Part shown: one piece after another, positions 1 to 9,574 of the stretch
How positions within the stretch are numbered: position 1 is the first letter of the stretch
How the letters are laid out: each line of letters begins with the position of its first letter
Notes under the pieces: generated by a model
What the model was told of the DNA's origin: nothing
The model's input: only the letters and a program-made list of their open reading frames with translations
Database searches by the model: none
Program-made: the position numbers and the translations under genes
Source: Sporosarcina luteola
GTDB taxonomy: Bacteria; Bacillota; Bacilli; Bacillales_A; Planococcaceae
Reading direction: 5' to 3'
Assembly: GCF_023715245.1 (NCBI RefSeq)
Contig: NZ_JAMBNV010000001.1
Span: forward strand, 1,984,001-2,048,000
DNA length: 64,000 bases

Positions 1-2
1 CC

Positions 3-218
3 TTATTCCCCGATAACCGCAAGTACATCTTCTTCATTCACGAAATCGCCGACTTGGACATTGATCGATGTCACTTTGCCTCCAATTTCTGTTTCTACTG
101 GAATCTCCATTTTCATCGATTCAAGGACGATGATCACTTGGCCCGCCTGTACTTCATCACCTTCAGCAACGTTCACTGTAAATACTGTACCTGCCATTGC
201 AGCTTTTACTTGTGTCAT
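3..218 (-). CDS. Biotinyl carrier protein (acyl-CoA carboxylase BCCP, YngHB-like)
   Basis: A 71-residue biotinyl/lipoyl domain with no other domain. The biotin-acceptor motif ESMKMEIP places the target lysine at about residue 36, in the middle of the usual hammerhead fold. The ATG at 218 is chosen because it overlaps the TGA of the upstream biotin carboxylase (ATGA) and has a GGAGG nine bases upstream; the longer frame to 251 lies inside that gene. It should carry carboxybiotin between the neighbouring AccC-like carboxylase and a carboxyltransferase presumably encoded off the left edge. The pairing resembles B. subtilis yngH-yngHB, a branched-chain acyl-CoA (leucine catabolic) type, rather than the accB-accC pair of fatty-acid synthesis, where AccB is about 160 residues. 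The acyl-CoA substrate is inferred. Confidence 0.88.
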   Translation of the reverse strand: MTQVKAAMAGTVFTVNVAEGDEVQAGQVIIVLESMKMEIPVETEIGGKVTSINVQVGDFVNEEDVLAVIGE

Positions 219-1576
219 TTTTCCACTTCCTCCTTTTTGGTTTTCAACCATTCCGCTAAAACGTTTGTAGTATAATCGCCATGGTCGAATTCTTTTGATC
301 CTATGAACTTCTGAAAGAGTGGAATATTTGTTTTAACTCCTTCAATCGTAAAGGAAGTGAAGAATTCTTCCGCTTTGTTTATTGCTTCTTGTCGACCTTC
401 TGCATGGACGATCACTTTAGCAATCATCGGATCATAGAACGGCGTAACGCTTCCGCCCTCCTCGTAACCTGAATCGATGCGCACATTGGCTGAATCATTC
501 CAGTCCATTTTGCGGATTATTCCTGGCGAGGGCATGAATGTTGCGGGATCTTCCGCATAAATACGGAATTCAATCGCATGGCCTGAACTTTTGATCTGTT
601 GCTGATCCTTGACCGGCAATTCATTGCCGCTTGCCACTTCGATCTGCCATTCAACAAGGTCATAGCCGGTCACTTCTTCAGTAACTGGATGTTCCACTTG
701 TAATCGGGTATTCATTTCAAGAAAATAAAAATCATCGTTTTCGGATAAAATAAATTCCACAGTTCCCGCGTTCCGATAGTTGACGGCTTTCCCTGCAGCA
801 ACAGCAGCTTCATACAGCCTCTCTGCCACTTCTTCTGACAATGATGGGGAAGGAGATTCTTCGATCACCTTCTGGTTGCGTCTTTGTACGGAACAATTCC
901 GTTCAAACAGATGGACGATGTTCCCTTTATCATCACCGAATATCTGTACTTCGATATGACGAGCATTCTCGACGAACTTTTCGAGAAAAACAACATCATC
1001 TCCGAAATAGGATTTTGCACGGGTTTTGACGGATTGAAAATGTTGACTGAGCGCTTGCTCACTTTCACAACGCACCATTCCAATACCGCCACCGCCGGCA
1101 CTCGCTTTCAACATGATTGGATAGCCGATCATATTTGCCGCATGTATCGCATCCTCCAAAGAGGCGACCCCTTCGTCGGTTCCCGGAACAACCGGTACAC
1201 TAGCGGCTTTCATCTTCATTCGTGAAGCGATTTTATCACCCATCAATTCAATCGTTTCAGCGTCGGGGCCGATGAATGTCAAGCCTGCATCGCTTACTTT
1301 GCGGGCGAATGCAGCGTTTTCGGACATTAGCCCATAGCCTGGATGAATGGCATCCGCTCCCACCTTCAATGCGATTTCGATAATGTCATCCGCTTTCAAA
1401 TAGGACTGGAGTACAGGACCAGGTCCGATAACATAGGCTTCGTCTGCGTATTTCACAAACGGCATATGTTCATCGGCTTCCGAATGCACAGCTACAGTCT
1501 TGATGCCGAGCCGCTTGCATGTCTTCATGATCCTCAATGCGATTTCCCCACGATTCGCAATAAGTATCTTATTCAT
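215..1576 (-). CDS. Biotin carboxylase subunit of an acyl-CoA carboxylase (AccC/YngH-like)
   Basis: A 453-residue ATP-grasp biotin carboxylase that carboxylates the biotin of the carrier protein encoded immediately downstream. It opens with the family signature KILIANRGEIALRI. The glycine-rich ATP loop KASAGGGGIGM lies near residues 158-168, the catalytic stretch LEMNTRLQVEHPVTE near 290-304, and the C-terminal lid domain follows. Length is normal for stand-alone AccC. The ATG at 1576 follows AAGGGGGATG. The last base triplet overlaps the BCCP start, so the two are translationally coupled. Because the partner is a minimal BCCP and a crotonase-fold gene lies upstream, a role in branched-chain acyl-CoA breakdown is more likely than fatty-acid synthesis, but the acyl substrate cannot be read from this subunit. 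Confidence 0.9.
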   Translation of the reverse strand: MNKILIANRGEIALRIMKTCKRLGIKTVAVHSEADEHMPFVKYADEAYVIGPGPVLQSYLKADDIIEIALKVGADAIHPGYGLMSENAAFARKVSDAGLTFIGPDAETIELMGDKIASRMKMKAASVPVVPGTDEGVASLEDAIHAANMIGYPIMLKASAGGGGIGMVRCESEQALSQHFQSVKTRAKSYFGDDVVFLEKFVENARHIEVQIFGDDKGNIVHLFERNCSVQRRNQKVIEESPSPSLSEEVAERLYEAAVAAGKAVNYRNAGTVEFILSENDDFYFLEMNTRLQVEHPVTEEVTGYDLVEWQIEVASGNELPVKDQQQIKSSGHAIEFRIYAEDPATFMPSPGIIRKMDWNDSANVRIDSGYEEGGSVTPFYDPMIAKVIVHAEGRQEAINKAEEFFTSFTIEGVKTNIPLFQKFIGSKEFDHGDYTTNVLAEWLKTKKEEVEK

Positions 1577-1730
1577 ATAGGCATCCCCCTTAGTTGCATT
1601 GTTTTAATTTCTCCCCATTACTAGTTTATACGATGAATGAAACCGTTTTCAACTATTTATCTGAATTCCTATCATTATCTGACCTTAAATGCCCGATATA
1701 TTTGATTCCGGCTTCATTGCACTAGCTAAA

Positions 1731-2489
1731 TCATTTTTTCTTCAGGAAGTTTGCGACGGCTTCGTGATGTGCATCGCTTTCCCATAGTTGAGCGCATTGG
1801 GCGGCTTCTTCGAGCATGCGTTCCTTGATTCCGGATTGATTCCAGTTTGCAATCGCTATCTTCTTATATGCTCTGTGTACGGATGGATGTATATTTTTCA
1901 TATTGTAAATGAAATTGTCTAAACCATCTTGTGGATTTCCATCATAAACTTCCGTTGCCCATCCGATTGTTTGCAACTGTTGTGCTGTATGTACTTTCGC
2001 TTCAGACAATAATTTCAGCGTGGCAGCATGATTGTTCATTTTAGCAAACAGTTGCGACGCGCCGCCCCAACCGCTTGTAATAGCTAGCGTCCCTTGGATG
2101 AATCCTGCCTTTGCGCTTGCGGAGACGAGTCTGTAATCGCATGCAGTCGCAATTTCACAACCTCCGCCAACAGCTGCTCCGTTGACGATTGCTATAACGG
2201 GAACCGGCAATGTCGACAGTCTATATAATAATCCTGCCATCCTGCTCAGCATCGGATAAGCTTCGTCTGCCGTGCGGAAACCGTGGAATTCCGACAGGTC
2301 GCCGCCTGAACAGAATGCTCGGTCGCCTTCTCCTGTTATGACTGCGTACGCTATGCTGTTATCAGTTTCTACTTTTGTTAAAAAGGTTTCGAGACCGTCC
2401 ATGACTACACCGTTAATTGCATTTCTCATTTCCGGACGATTGATAATGAACATGGCGATTCCATCAGTGATTTCAATTTTATAGGACAT
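1731..2489 (-). CDS. Enoyl-CoA hydratase/isomerase (crotonase) family protein
   Basis: A 252-residue crotonase-fold protein. The oxyanion-hole segments are AFCSGGDLSEF (about 59-68) and GAAVGGGCEIATACD (about 104-118). E112 matches the first catalytic glutamate of enoyl-CoA hydratases. The second catalytic glutamate, normally in a GQPE-like motif, is replaced: the aligned stretch reads FIQGT, putting Thr134 there. A classical hydratase is therefore doubtful; an isomerase, thioesterase or acyl-CoA decarboxylase role is possible. The ATG at 2489 has AAGGAGGG upstream. The gene lies between rpmF and the biotin carboxylase on the same strand, separated from rpmF by a terminator and a 21-bp repeat array, so it probably has its own promoter. 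Confidence 0.85.
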   Translation of the reverse strand: MSYKIEITDGIAMFIINRPEMRNAINGVVMDGLETFLTKVETDNSIAYAVITGEGDRAFCSGGDLSEFHGFRTADEAYPMLSRMAGLLYRLSTLPVPVIAIVNGAAVGGGCEIATACDYRLVSASAKAGFIQGTLAITSGWGGASQLFAKMNNHAATLKLLSEAKVHTAQQLQTIGWATEVYDGNPQDGLDNFIYNMKNIHPSVHRAYKKIAIANWNQSGIKERMLEEAAQCAQLWESDAHHEAVANFLKKK

Positions 2490-2519
2490 GCAAATCCCTC
2501 CTTAGGTAGTTGGATGAAA

Positions 2520-2645
2520 GATATCGATCACTTCCTGACGGATATCGGTCATTTTCCGAGAGGTTTCGATCAAGTTAATCGAGTTATCGATCATTTCAGA
2601 GTAGTTATCGGTCACTTCTCAAAAGTTATCGTCCTTTCGGGACCT
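2520..2645. repeat. Six-unit 21-bp periodic repeat array
   Basis: The core TATCG/TTTCG recurs with its TCG at 2524, 2545, 2566, 2587, 2608 and 2629, exactly 21 bases apart. Units begin GATATCGATCAC, GATATCGGTCAT, GTTTCGATCAAG, GTTATCGATCAT, GTTATCGGTCAC and GTTATCGTCC. The array fills the gap between the rpmF terminator and the start of the crotonase gene. It is not within a supported reading frame. Its function is unknown. Confidence 0.85.
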
Positions 2646-2683
2646 TTGACGCATCTGATTACGGCCACCCTCCATTTTATAAT

Positions 2684-2720
2684 ATAAAAAAACCACCGGA
2701 GCCATGGCCTCACGGTGGTC
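2684..2720 (-). terminator. Rho-independent terminator of ylbN-rpmF
   Basis: Read on the minus strand, ACCACCGTGAGGC pairs with GCTCCGGTGGT around a short loop and is followed by a run of seven T. It lies just after the rpmF stop codon. Confidence 0.88.
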
Positions 2721-2735
2721 TTTAAGCAGAGAATA

Positions 2736-2918
2736 TTATTCCCCTACTACTTCTTTACCTTTGTAATGACCGCAAGATTTACAAATGCGGTGCGCAAGTT
2801 TCATATCGCCGCAATTGTCACAAGTTGTCATGCCTGGAACTTGTAGCTTAATATGCGTACGACGAAGTCTTTTAGATGTTTTTGAAGTTCTTCTTTTTGG
2901 TACTGCCATTTGAGGCAC
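2736..2918 (-). CDS. rpmF: 50S ribosomal protein L32
   Basis: A 60-residue basic protein starting [10 protein letters not shown] after PQ-less processing of the frame's first residues, with a zinc-type cysteine quartet: CDNC followed by CKSC. The C-terminal half [15 protein letters not shown] is diagnostic of bacterial L32, a component of the large ribosomal subunit. The four cysteines mark it as the zinc-binding (C+) form. An AAGGAGGTG site precedes the start. It follows ylbN with a 14-base gap, the conserved YceD/DUF177-rpmF arrangement, and is co-transcribed from the consensus promoter upstream of ylbN. Confidence 0.96.
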   Translation of the reverse strand: MPQMAVPKRRTSKTSKRLRRTHIKLQVPGMTTCDNCGDMKLAHRICKSCGHYKGKEVVGE

Positions 2919-2932
2919 CTCCTTAGTATCGT

Positions 2933-3463
2933 CTATTCCTTGTCCGTGTTGAAAAAATCAGCTAAGCCCGCCAAACGCGGATCAACTTTCTTCTTCTCTT
3001 CACGGAGCCGCTCTTCATGTTCTTCATTGGTCGTGTAAGACCACCCTTTACCCTCAGCGCTTTTCATCTCATCAGCATTTTCGCTGAAAATCTGCAAAGG
3101 CACTTCCAGAAGTATCAACTCTTCAAAGATGGGGGTCGGATCGATAATTTCCCCGATTACCGGGTGTATATTATCATCCGTGGCAAGTGTGGCTTCGTCC
3201 CAACTGAACTGCTCGTCTGTTTCCACCGAAAATGGAAATTCGACATCTTCCCATGTTCGTGAACAGGGTAATGTCATTACACCTTCGAGGTGGAAATGGC
3301 AAGTCAGTTTTTTTGAACCGATTATACAGCTTCCCGTTACGTGGACAGGCTTAATATCCCGGATTTCCGGATTCCGTTTTTTGACGGAGTCAAGGTTGAC
3401 CGCTTCGTCAAGCGGCAATGCTCCTTGTCTGTATTTCTGTAGTTGATGAATTGACCATTTCAC
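2933..3463 (-). CDS. ylbN: YceD/DUF177 family protein YlbN
   Basis: A 176-residue acidic protein of the YceD (DUF177) family, which is almost always encoded just before rpmF; family members in other organisms are linked to 23S rRNA accumulation. The conserved core [14 protein letters not shown] and the LPCSR stretch supply the family's cysteines at about residues 46, 54 and 66. The GTG start at 3463 has GAGGTG nine bases upstream. Transcription starts from a textbook sigma-A promoter whose -35 lies back to back with that of tmcAL. The biochemical role is inferred from the family and operon partner. Confidence 0.9.
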   Translation of the reverse strand: MKWSIHQLQKYRQGALPLDEAVNLDSVKKRNPEIRDIKPVHVTGSCIIGSKKLTCHFHLEGVMTLPCSRTWEDVEFPFSVETDEQFSWDEATLATDDNIHPVIGEIIDPTPIFEELILLEVPLQIFSENADEMKSAEGKGWSYTTNEEHEERLREEKKKVDPRLAGLADFFNTDKE

Positions 3464-3492
3464 GTCTATATCACCTCAAGACAACACTGTTG

Positions 3493-3521
3493 ATTATATA
3501 ATGGATAAAAAGGGATGTCAA
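3493..3521 (-). promoter_or_regulatory. Consensus sigma-A promoter for ylbN-rpmF
   Basis: On the minus strand TTGACA (3521-3516) and TATAAT (3498-3493) are separated by exactly 17 bases, a perfect match to the vegetative consensus, about 30 bases before the GTG start of ylbN. Confidence 0.9.
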
Positions 3522-3530
3522 GATATTTTC

Positions 3531-3559
3531 TTGTCACCTAAATCTCAACAACGTATAAT
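3531..3559 (+). promoter_or_regulatory. Sigma-A promoter for tmcAL
   Basis: TTGTCA (3531-3536), a 17-base spacer and TATAAT (3554-3559). It lies inside the longest possible reading frame of tmcAL, which is why the downstream TTG at 3591 is taken as the true start. The -35 is only nine bases from the -35 of the divergent ylbN promoter. Confidence 0.87.
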
Positions 3560-3590
3560 TCAATTAGATTATATCGAAGGGGTGGACAAA

Positions 3591-4832
3591 TTGAAAGCTA
3601 CAGGCATCGTCGTTGAATATAATCCTTTGCATAATGGACATGTCTACCATGTAAAGGAGGCCAAATCAGAAACTGGCGCCGATGTCATCATCGCAGTTAT
3701 GAGCGGTAATTTCCTGCAAAGGGGCGAACCGGCTTTTGTCGATAAATGGACGCGGTCGAAGATGGCGTTGGCTTCCGGCGTGGACATTGTATTCGAGCTT
3801 CCTTACCGATTTGCAACAGGAAACGCGCAAGCTTTTGCTCAAGGGGCCATCGAGTTGCTCGACGCGGCAGGATGCAGCGCTTTTTGTTTCGGAAGTGAAG
3901 ACGGTACTATAGAGTCTTTTCAAAATAGCTTACAGTTGATTGAACGCTATACGGATGAATATGAAACAGCAGTAAAAGCTGCCGTTGCGGAAGGCGTAAG
4001 CTATCCAATGGCGTTGAATCAAGCGTACAAAACAATTCTAGCGGGACAATCTTCTATTCCGGTTGCCGACTTGACTATGCCGAATAATATTTTAGGGTTC
4101 CATTACATGGAAGCCGCGAAGTCGATCGGTTCATCAATGAAAGCCGTGACAATCAAACGGATGGGAGCCGGCTACCATGATGACTCATTGGATAGTCAAA
4201 AAATCGCAAGTGCGACAGGCATCCGGAAATCGTTCTTCGGCTCGGAAAGGCTAGATGAAGTTTCCAATTTCATTCCGCCTGTGACAAAACAATTGTTGCA
4301 AGAATGGCAATCGGAAAGAGCAGTATTCGGCAACTGGGAGAGCTTTTACCCATTCCTTCGTTTCATGATTTTACGGGATGGACCTGACCGGTTACGTACA
4401 ATTGCAGATGTTTCGGAAGGAATTGAAAATCTCATCTTCCGTGCGGCGCAATCACAGGATTCCTTTCAATCATTCATGGATACAGTGAAATCAAAGCGCT
4501 ATACTTGGACCAGGATACAACGGATGCTAACACATATACTGACCGGCTTCACGAAAATTAGGCAGGCTGAAATGGAAAAGCCTACTTATTTGCGATTACT
4601 CGGGATGACCAATGAAGGACGTACCTACTTAAACGGCCGGAAAAAGGAATTATCTTTGCCCCTTATAAGCAAAGTCGCATCATTTTCCGATCCTTCATTG
4701 GCTATGGACATCACCGCATCCGATATTTATGCTTTAGCTCTAGGAAAAGGGACGAGTGCCTCCAAAATCGGCTTGGATTATCAAACATCGCCGATTATGG
4801 AAGATCACTTCTCTTTTAAGTCCTTCAAATAA
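3591..4832 (+). CDS. tmcAL: tRNA(Met) cytidine acetate ligase TmcAL (YlbM)
   Basis: A 413-residue nucleotidyltransferase-like protein. YlbM/TmcAL forms N4-acetylcytidine at the wobble base of elongator tRNA(Met) using acetate and ATP. The N-terminal GIVVEYNPLHNGHVYH holds the HxGH-type nucleotide-binding motif, and VMSGNFLQRGEPAFVDKW is family-typical. The TTG at 3591 is preferred over an upstream ATG at 3501: AAGGGGTGG sits just before it, the promoter lies between the two, and homologues begin with MKA-GLVVEYNP. The gene converges on ylbL and its last 28 bases overlap that gene's end. Its terminator lies inside ylbL. Confidence 0.93.
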   Translation: MKATGIVVEYNPLHNGHVYHVKEAKSETGADVIIAVMSGNFLQRGEPAFVDKWTRSKMALASGVDIVFELPYRFATGNAQAFAQGAIELLDAAGCSAFCFGSEDGTIESFQNSLQLIERYTDEYETAVKAAVAEGVSYPMALNQAYKTILAGQSSIPVADLTMPNNILGFHYMEAAKSIGSSMKAVTIKRMGAGYHDDSLDSQKIASATGIRKSFFGSERLDEVSNFIPPVTKQLLQEWQSERAVFGNWESFYPFLRFMILRDGPDRLRTIADVSEGIENLIFRAAQSQDSFQSFMDTVKSKRYTWTRIQRMLTHILTGFTKIRQAEMEKPTYLRLLGMTNEGRTYLNGRKKELSLPLISKVASFSDPSLAMDITASDIYALALGKGTSASKIGLDYQTSPIMEDHFSFKSFK

Positions 4833-5851
4833 TCCAAGGCGTCATCTATCGTTGTTACAGGTACGATTTTCATTTTCGTACCTGTTTTTTCTGCTGTTTT
4901 TACGGCTTCCTCATAGTTGGTCATAATGCCTGGATTCTTCTGCCGAACTTCATCCGGCAAATAATCGTTTGGGGCGAAAAAGATCTCCACTCCTTCACGA
5001 TCAGCTGCCATGATTTTGAAATCTGCTCCGCCTATCCGGCCGACTGTTCCATCAGATAACATCTCACCGGTACCAGCGATGTTGTATCCTTTCGTTATGT
5101 CCTCGTCAAGCAGCTGATTCATAATTTCCAAAGTGAACATAAGCCCCGCAGACGGTCCGCCGATATCGGCTGTGTGGATATCCACTTTAGGATCAGTTGA
5201 CAGCTCACGGTCCTCCTGGAATTCGATACCTAGACCGATACGACCTTCGGATTTGGGTATCGGGCGTAAAATGATTTCAACATCTATGAGCTTCTCATCC
5301 CGTTCTATGGTGACCATCACTTTATCGCCTTTGCTTTTTCCGGAAATCGACGATGCAAACTGTCCGGCCTCATTCAACTGCCTACCATCAACGAAGCGAA
5401 TTTTATCTCCAGTTTGAAGCTTGCCATCAGCCGCTCCGCCTTTCAGGACAGATACGACGAAGACACCATCATACGTAATATCGACTGGTATATTGGCTTT
5501 GCTGAATGCGATCGTAATTGCGTTGAATTGGGAATCTGACATGAGTTTTTTCTGACGTATGTTATATTCCTTGTCATTCTCCCCTTCCCTTCTCACTTTG
5601 TTGATAGGCAATACCTTCATCCGGTCGGAAAATTTAGAGGCAACGTAGGAAAATGGTGTTGCTTTCCCTATCGAAATTGTCATTAGGCTGAATGTGCCCA
5701 CATCATCCTTGTCACCGCCCTCGACTTCTACAATTGGCTCCAAATCATAAGCTCCACCCGGTTTCGATATGTATGCATCGAGAGGATAAATGAATAAAAA
5801 CAATAGAAAAAGCAATGCGACGGCATACAATCCAACCCTTTTCATCTTCAT
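4805..5851 (-). CDS. ylbL: YlbL/SepM-type membrane-anchored PDZ-Lon serine peptidase
   Basis: A 348-residue S16-type protease. An N-terminal membrane anchor (about residues 5-25) is followed by a PDZ domain (about 115-185) and a Lon-like proteolytic domain. The catalytic dyad is visible: Ser in GGPSAGLMF (about S234) and Lys in RIGGADFKIMAAD (about K279). The B. subtilis homologue acts in stress and competence peptide processing. The ATG at 5851 is chosen because GGAGG is nine bases upstream; a GTG at 5857 would sit only three bases from it. It is transcribed alone, tail to tail with tmcAL, sharing 28 bases. Confidence 0.91.
   Translation of the reverse strand: MKMKRVGLYAVALLFLLFLFIYPLDAYISKPGGAYDLEPIVEVEGGDKDDVGTFSLMTISIGKATPFSYVASKFSDRMKVLPINKVRREGENDKEYNIRQKKLMSDSQFNAITIAFSKANIPVDITYDGVFVVSVLKGGAADGKLQTGDKIRFVDGRQLNEAGQFASSISGKSKGDKVMVTIERDEKLIDVEIILRPIPKSEGRIGLGIEFQEDRELSTDPKVDIHTADIGGPSAGLMFTLEIMNQLLDEDITKGYNIAGTGEMLSDGTVGRIGGADFKIMAADREGVEIFFAPNDYLPDEVRQKNPGIMTNYEEAVKTAEKTGTKMKIVPVTTIDDALDYLKDLKEK
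4857..4890 (+). terminator. Terminator of tmcAL lying inside the ylbL coding sequence
   Basis: ACAGGTACGA (4857-4866) pairs perfectly with TCGTACCTGT (4876-4885), followed by a T run to 4890. It begins 25 bases after the tmcAL stop, and the opposite strand encodes ylbL codons. Confidence 0.82.
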
Positions 5852-6051
5852 ACCCACACACCTCCATTAATAGCCTGTACAGATGGGACATATATATAAC
5901 AAGAAAAGCTGAGGGCGCTTCCCCAAACCCGAGTAGCTAGCATCCAAAGCTAGACATGAATAGCTGGCTGGTTACTAGTGTACCATCGAAAATATCCAGT
6001 ATAAAGAAAAAAACGACAACGTTTTGCATCTAACATCGCTGAAGGAGGCAC

Positions 6052-6984
6052 ATGAATGAAGTACGTCTCAGATACACAGCAACAAATAAAGTTATGATCA
6101 GCATCGTGGTCATTTGGGGATTAATTATCCTCTTCATCTTGCAGCCCGGCACCGCACATGACGGTGCCGAAGCCGGTGCACAATTATTTGTTCACGCTTT
6201 GCTGCCTTATTTGCTTCCCTATATCATTTTGACGCAGTGGCTTTTGAAAGTACCTGTGGAAAATCCATCAAAGAACAATTGGAAACGATATATGAAGGCG
6301 TACGTCCTCGGTTCATTCGGAGGATTTCCAGTCGGAGCGGTCACTGTAACGGAAATGGTTAAAATCGGGGAGTTGAGCAGACGCGAAAGCGGCTACTTGC
6401 TAGCTGCCTGTCATGCGCCTGGTCCCATGTTCATACTCGGCTTTGTAGGGACTGAGCTATTTGGAGATACTACATCGGGATGGAAACTTTTGGCCGCTAT
6501 TCATATTGCAAATATCCTTTTTTTATTATTTACGCTCGTAGCCATGAAGAAGGGGCAGCAGGAATTGGATTCTTCACAACTTCCAGTGCCCAAAAAACGT
6601 GTAAGCTCTCCTTTTTTGGAGTCAATAAAGGAAAGCTCCACAGTCATCATACTCGTCGCCACTACCGTAATCTTTTTTTCCGCCCTTGGAAATGTATTGA
6701 CGTCTGCCATATCGAAGGCCTTCACTATTGATTTGGGATTCACAAAAACATTCCTGCTGGCCATATTTGAGATGACTTCAGGTGTCCAATCGGCGACCGA
6801 CCATTTTTTCACGAGTCCAGTATTCCCTTTTTTAATCGCCGCAATCATTTCACTGAACGGCTTAAGCATCCATATGCAAGTATTTGTCATTGCGAAAACC
6901 GCCGATATCCCCCTTATTCCATATTTCCTTAGCAGAATATGGAGTGTCATCACTGTTCCAATCATTTTATATTTCTTATTATAA
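6052..6984 (+). CDS. ylbJ: YlbJ-like sporulation integral membrane protein (Gate/nucleoside-recognition fold)
   Basis: A 310-residue polytopic membrane protein, with hydrophobic segments from about residue 15 to the C-terminus. The conserved stretches GSFGGFPVGAVT and ACHAPGPMFILGFVG resemble the nucleoside-recognition (Gate) motif of the YlbJ/SpoIIIJ-neighbour family. In B. subtilis YlbJ is a sigma-E dependent mother-cell membrane protein of about 400 residues, so this copy is shorter. AAGGAGG lies three bases upstream of the ATG. It occupies the B. subtilis ylbJ position between ylbL and coaD; the patatin-like ylbK gene is absent. The transported solute is unknown. Confidence 0.82.
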   Translation: MNEVRLRYTATNKVMISIVVIWGLIILFILQPGTAHDGAEAGAQLFVHALLPYLLPYIILTQWLLKVPVENPSKNNWKRYMKAYVLGSFGGFPVGAVTVTEMVKIGELSRRESGYLLAACHAPGPMFILGFVGTELFGDTTSGWKLLAAIHIANILFLLFTLVAMKKGQQELDSSQLPVPKKRVSSPFLESIKESSTVIILVATTVIFFSALGNVLTSAISKAFTIDLGFTKTFLLAIFEMTSGVQSATDHFFTSPVFPFLIAAIISLNGLSIHMQVFVIAKTADIPLIPYFLSRIWSVITVPIILYFLL

Positions 6985-7020
6985 AAAATGGTTATGACAA
7001 AAATTCATGTCATAACCATT
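6983..7020 (-). terminator. Terminator of coaD/rsmD unit
   Basis: A 12-bp perfect stem, AATGGTTATGAC (6987-6998) with GTCATAACCATT (7009-7020), followed on the minus strand by a T run. The plus-strand side lacks a clear T tract, so it serves mainly coaD. Confidence 0.85.
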
Positions 7021-7031
7021 CCATTACCTTA

Positions 7032-8066
<1,035 letters not shown>

Positions 8067-8070
<4 letters not shown>

Positions 8071-9485
8071 TTCGATTCCCCTCCTGTCATAGACTTGACG
8101 ATGATTGTCTCTTCGTTTTTTTGTATAGATAATTGGAACAGACGCCTTAACGCATCTTCCTCAAAATAATACTCAGTATCGATGAGGACAAACGGCTTCT
8201 CACGTAATTCATATCTTTTACCATTCAATACATAGAAAGGATCACGTAGTGAAAATCTGAAATTCTCGGTTTCACTTTCGATATAGATTGAATTTTCATT
8301 TGTCGATAGTGAATAGCCGAACCTTGTCAGAACCTTGTTTGCTGGATACAGTGTTTGCTTTTCCATAAGTACGGCCTGAATATCTTCTTGGGCTTCACCA
8401 TTCATCGTAATCATCCGTGTATCCTCCAAAATGAACGGATAGTCTCCTATCGTGTTCTTTTGGACGAAAGAGGTTTTCCATCCGCAAACTTCGCCGATCA
8501 ATTTATCCAACTCAACTGCATCCAATCGCTCACCTTGCTTCTCTGCCAAGCGGGACTTCAATCGATCATACTGATCTGCTGACAATGAACGCTTCAATAC
8601 TTCAAATGCCTTTTTGGCCTCTTTTGTACCAGACGGCGAATCTATGGTTATCGAAGCGGCTAATCCGGCTACAAGTTGTTCCTTATCGGAAATGGCGAAC
8701 TGCGAACGTACACCCCTGTCTAAAACCAAGTCGGATAGTTCCGTCTGCTCTAGCTGTGTAATTAAAAACCTTGACGTTTGAAGGGGTTTTCCTTTCGAAT
8801 CCAACAAGATGACAATATGTCCGGCATTCAATTTCACTAAAGCGCTATTTAGTTGATCCGCTATAGCAGCATCAATCGAGTCGCCGAAAATAGAGAGCCG
8901 TCCTCCCTTATATGTTTGGGGCAATTCCTTTTCTTGCCAATAGAGGTCTGCTACCTTGCCTTTTCCCTTGAACAATGAATAATCGACCATATCCATTTTT
9001 TTAGATCCGATCAATTCCAGTCCGCTGACCCACATTCCACCGATTCCGCTTTCATCGGTGACATGTAGAATAGTAGAATCCGACCTCGCATTTCGTAAAG
9101 AGGCGAATGGTTCTCTGAAAAGCTTTCTACTGACCATTTTTTCGGTCTTTGGGATTTCGTAGGAGATGGATTGCCGGCTCTCCTTCCCTTCCAATATCGC
9201 AGTTGCATTTTCATTGATTCTCATACATGAAGTTTCAATTTCTAAATAACAGGAAGCGTTCCGGCTTTCCATCGGCAAAAGGATTTCATGACGTCCTCCG
9301 TCCAAGTTATGAAAATGATGCCTGACGAAAAGAGCGTCCGTCCTGTTGATCACTTCGATTTCCTGGATGTACCGGGATTGCGTAGCCGGTGTCCCGCTTG
9401 CATCTGCCAATCGACTATAATGCATATAGAGTAAAACTGAATTTAGAACGACTAATAGACCGACTATGCGGAGTATGATCTTCAA
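8067..9485 (-). CDS. Membrane-anchored extracytoplasmic protein with a C-terminal stalk-like domain, function unknown
   Basis: About 472 residues. An uncleaved-looking N-terminal hydrophobic segment (ILRIVGLLVVLNSVLLYM) precedes a large, presumably external, beta-rich region. The C-terminal part (YVLNGKRYELREKPFVLID, then EEDALRRLF) resembles the copper amine oxidase N-terminal/stalk-type repeat found in many Bacillales surface proteins. No catalytic motif was recognised. The TTG at 9485 is preferred because TGAGGTG lies six bases upstream; a GTG at 9494 lacks such a site. The gene is coupled to rsmD, an odd partner. I see no B. subtilis equivalent at this locus. The functional call is deliberately left open. 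Confidence 0.7.
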
Positions 9486-9574
9486 ATGCTGCACCTCAAT
9501 CGCCAGGGATGTTTAAAGCGAGTAAAAAATGATAAGATGAACTATATTCAGATTGATGAAAGGTAGTGTCGTTC

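Noticed and set aside
3501-3590. N-terminal extension of tmcAL
   Set aside because: The extension contains a complete sigma-A promoter and no ribosome binding site; homologues begin at the TTG equivalent.
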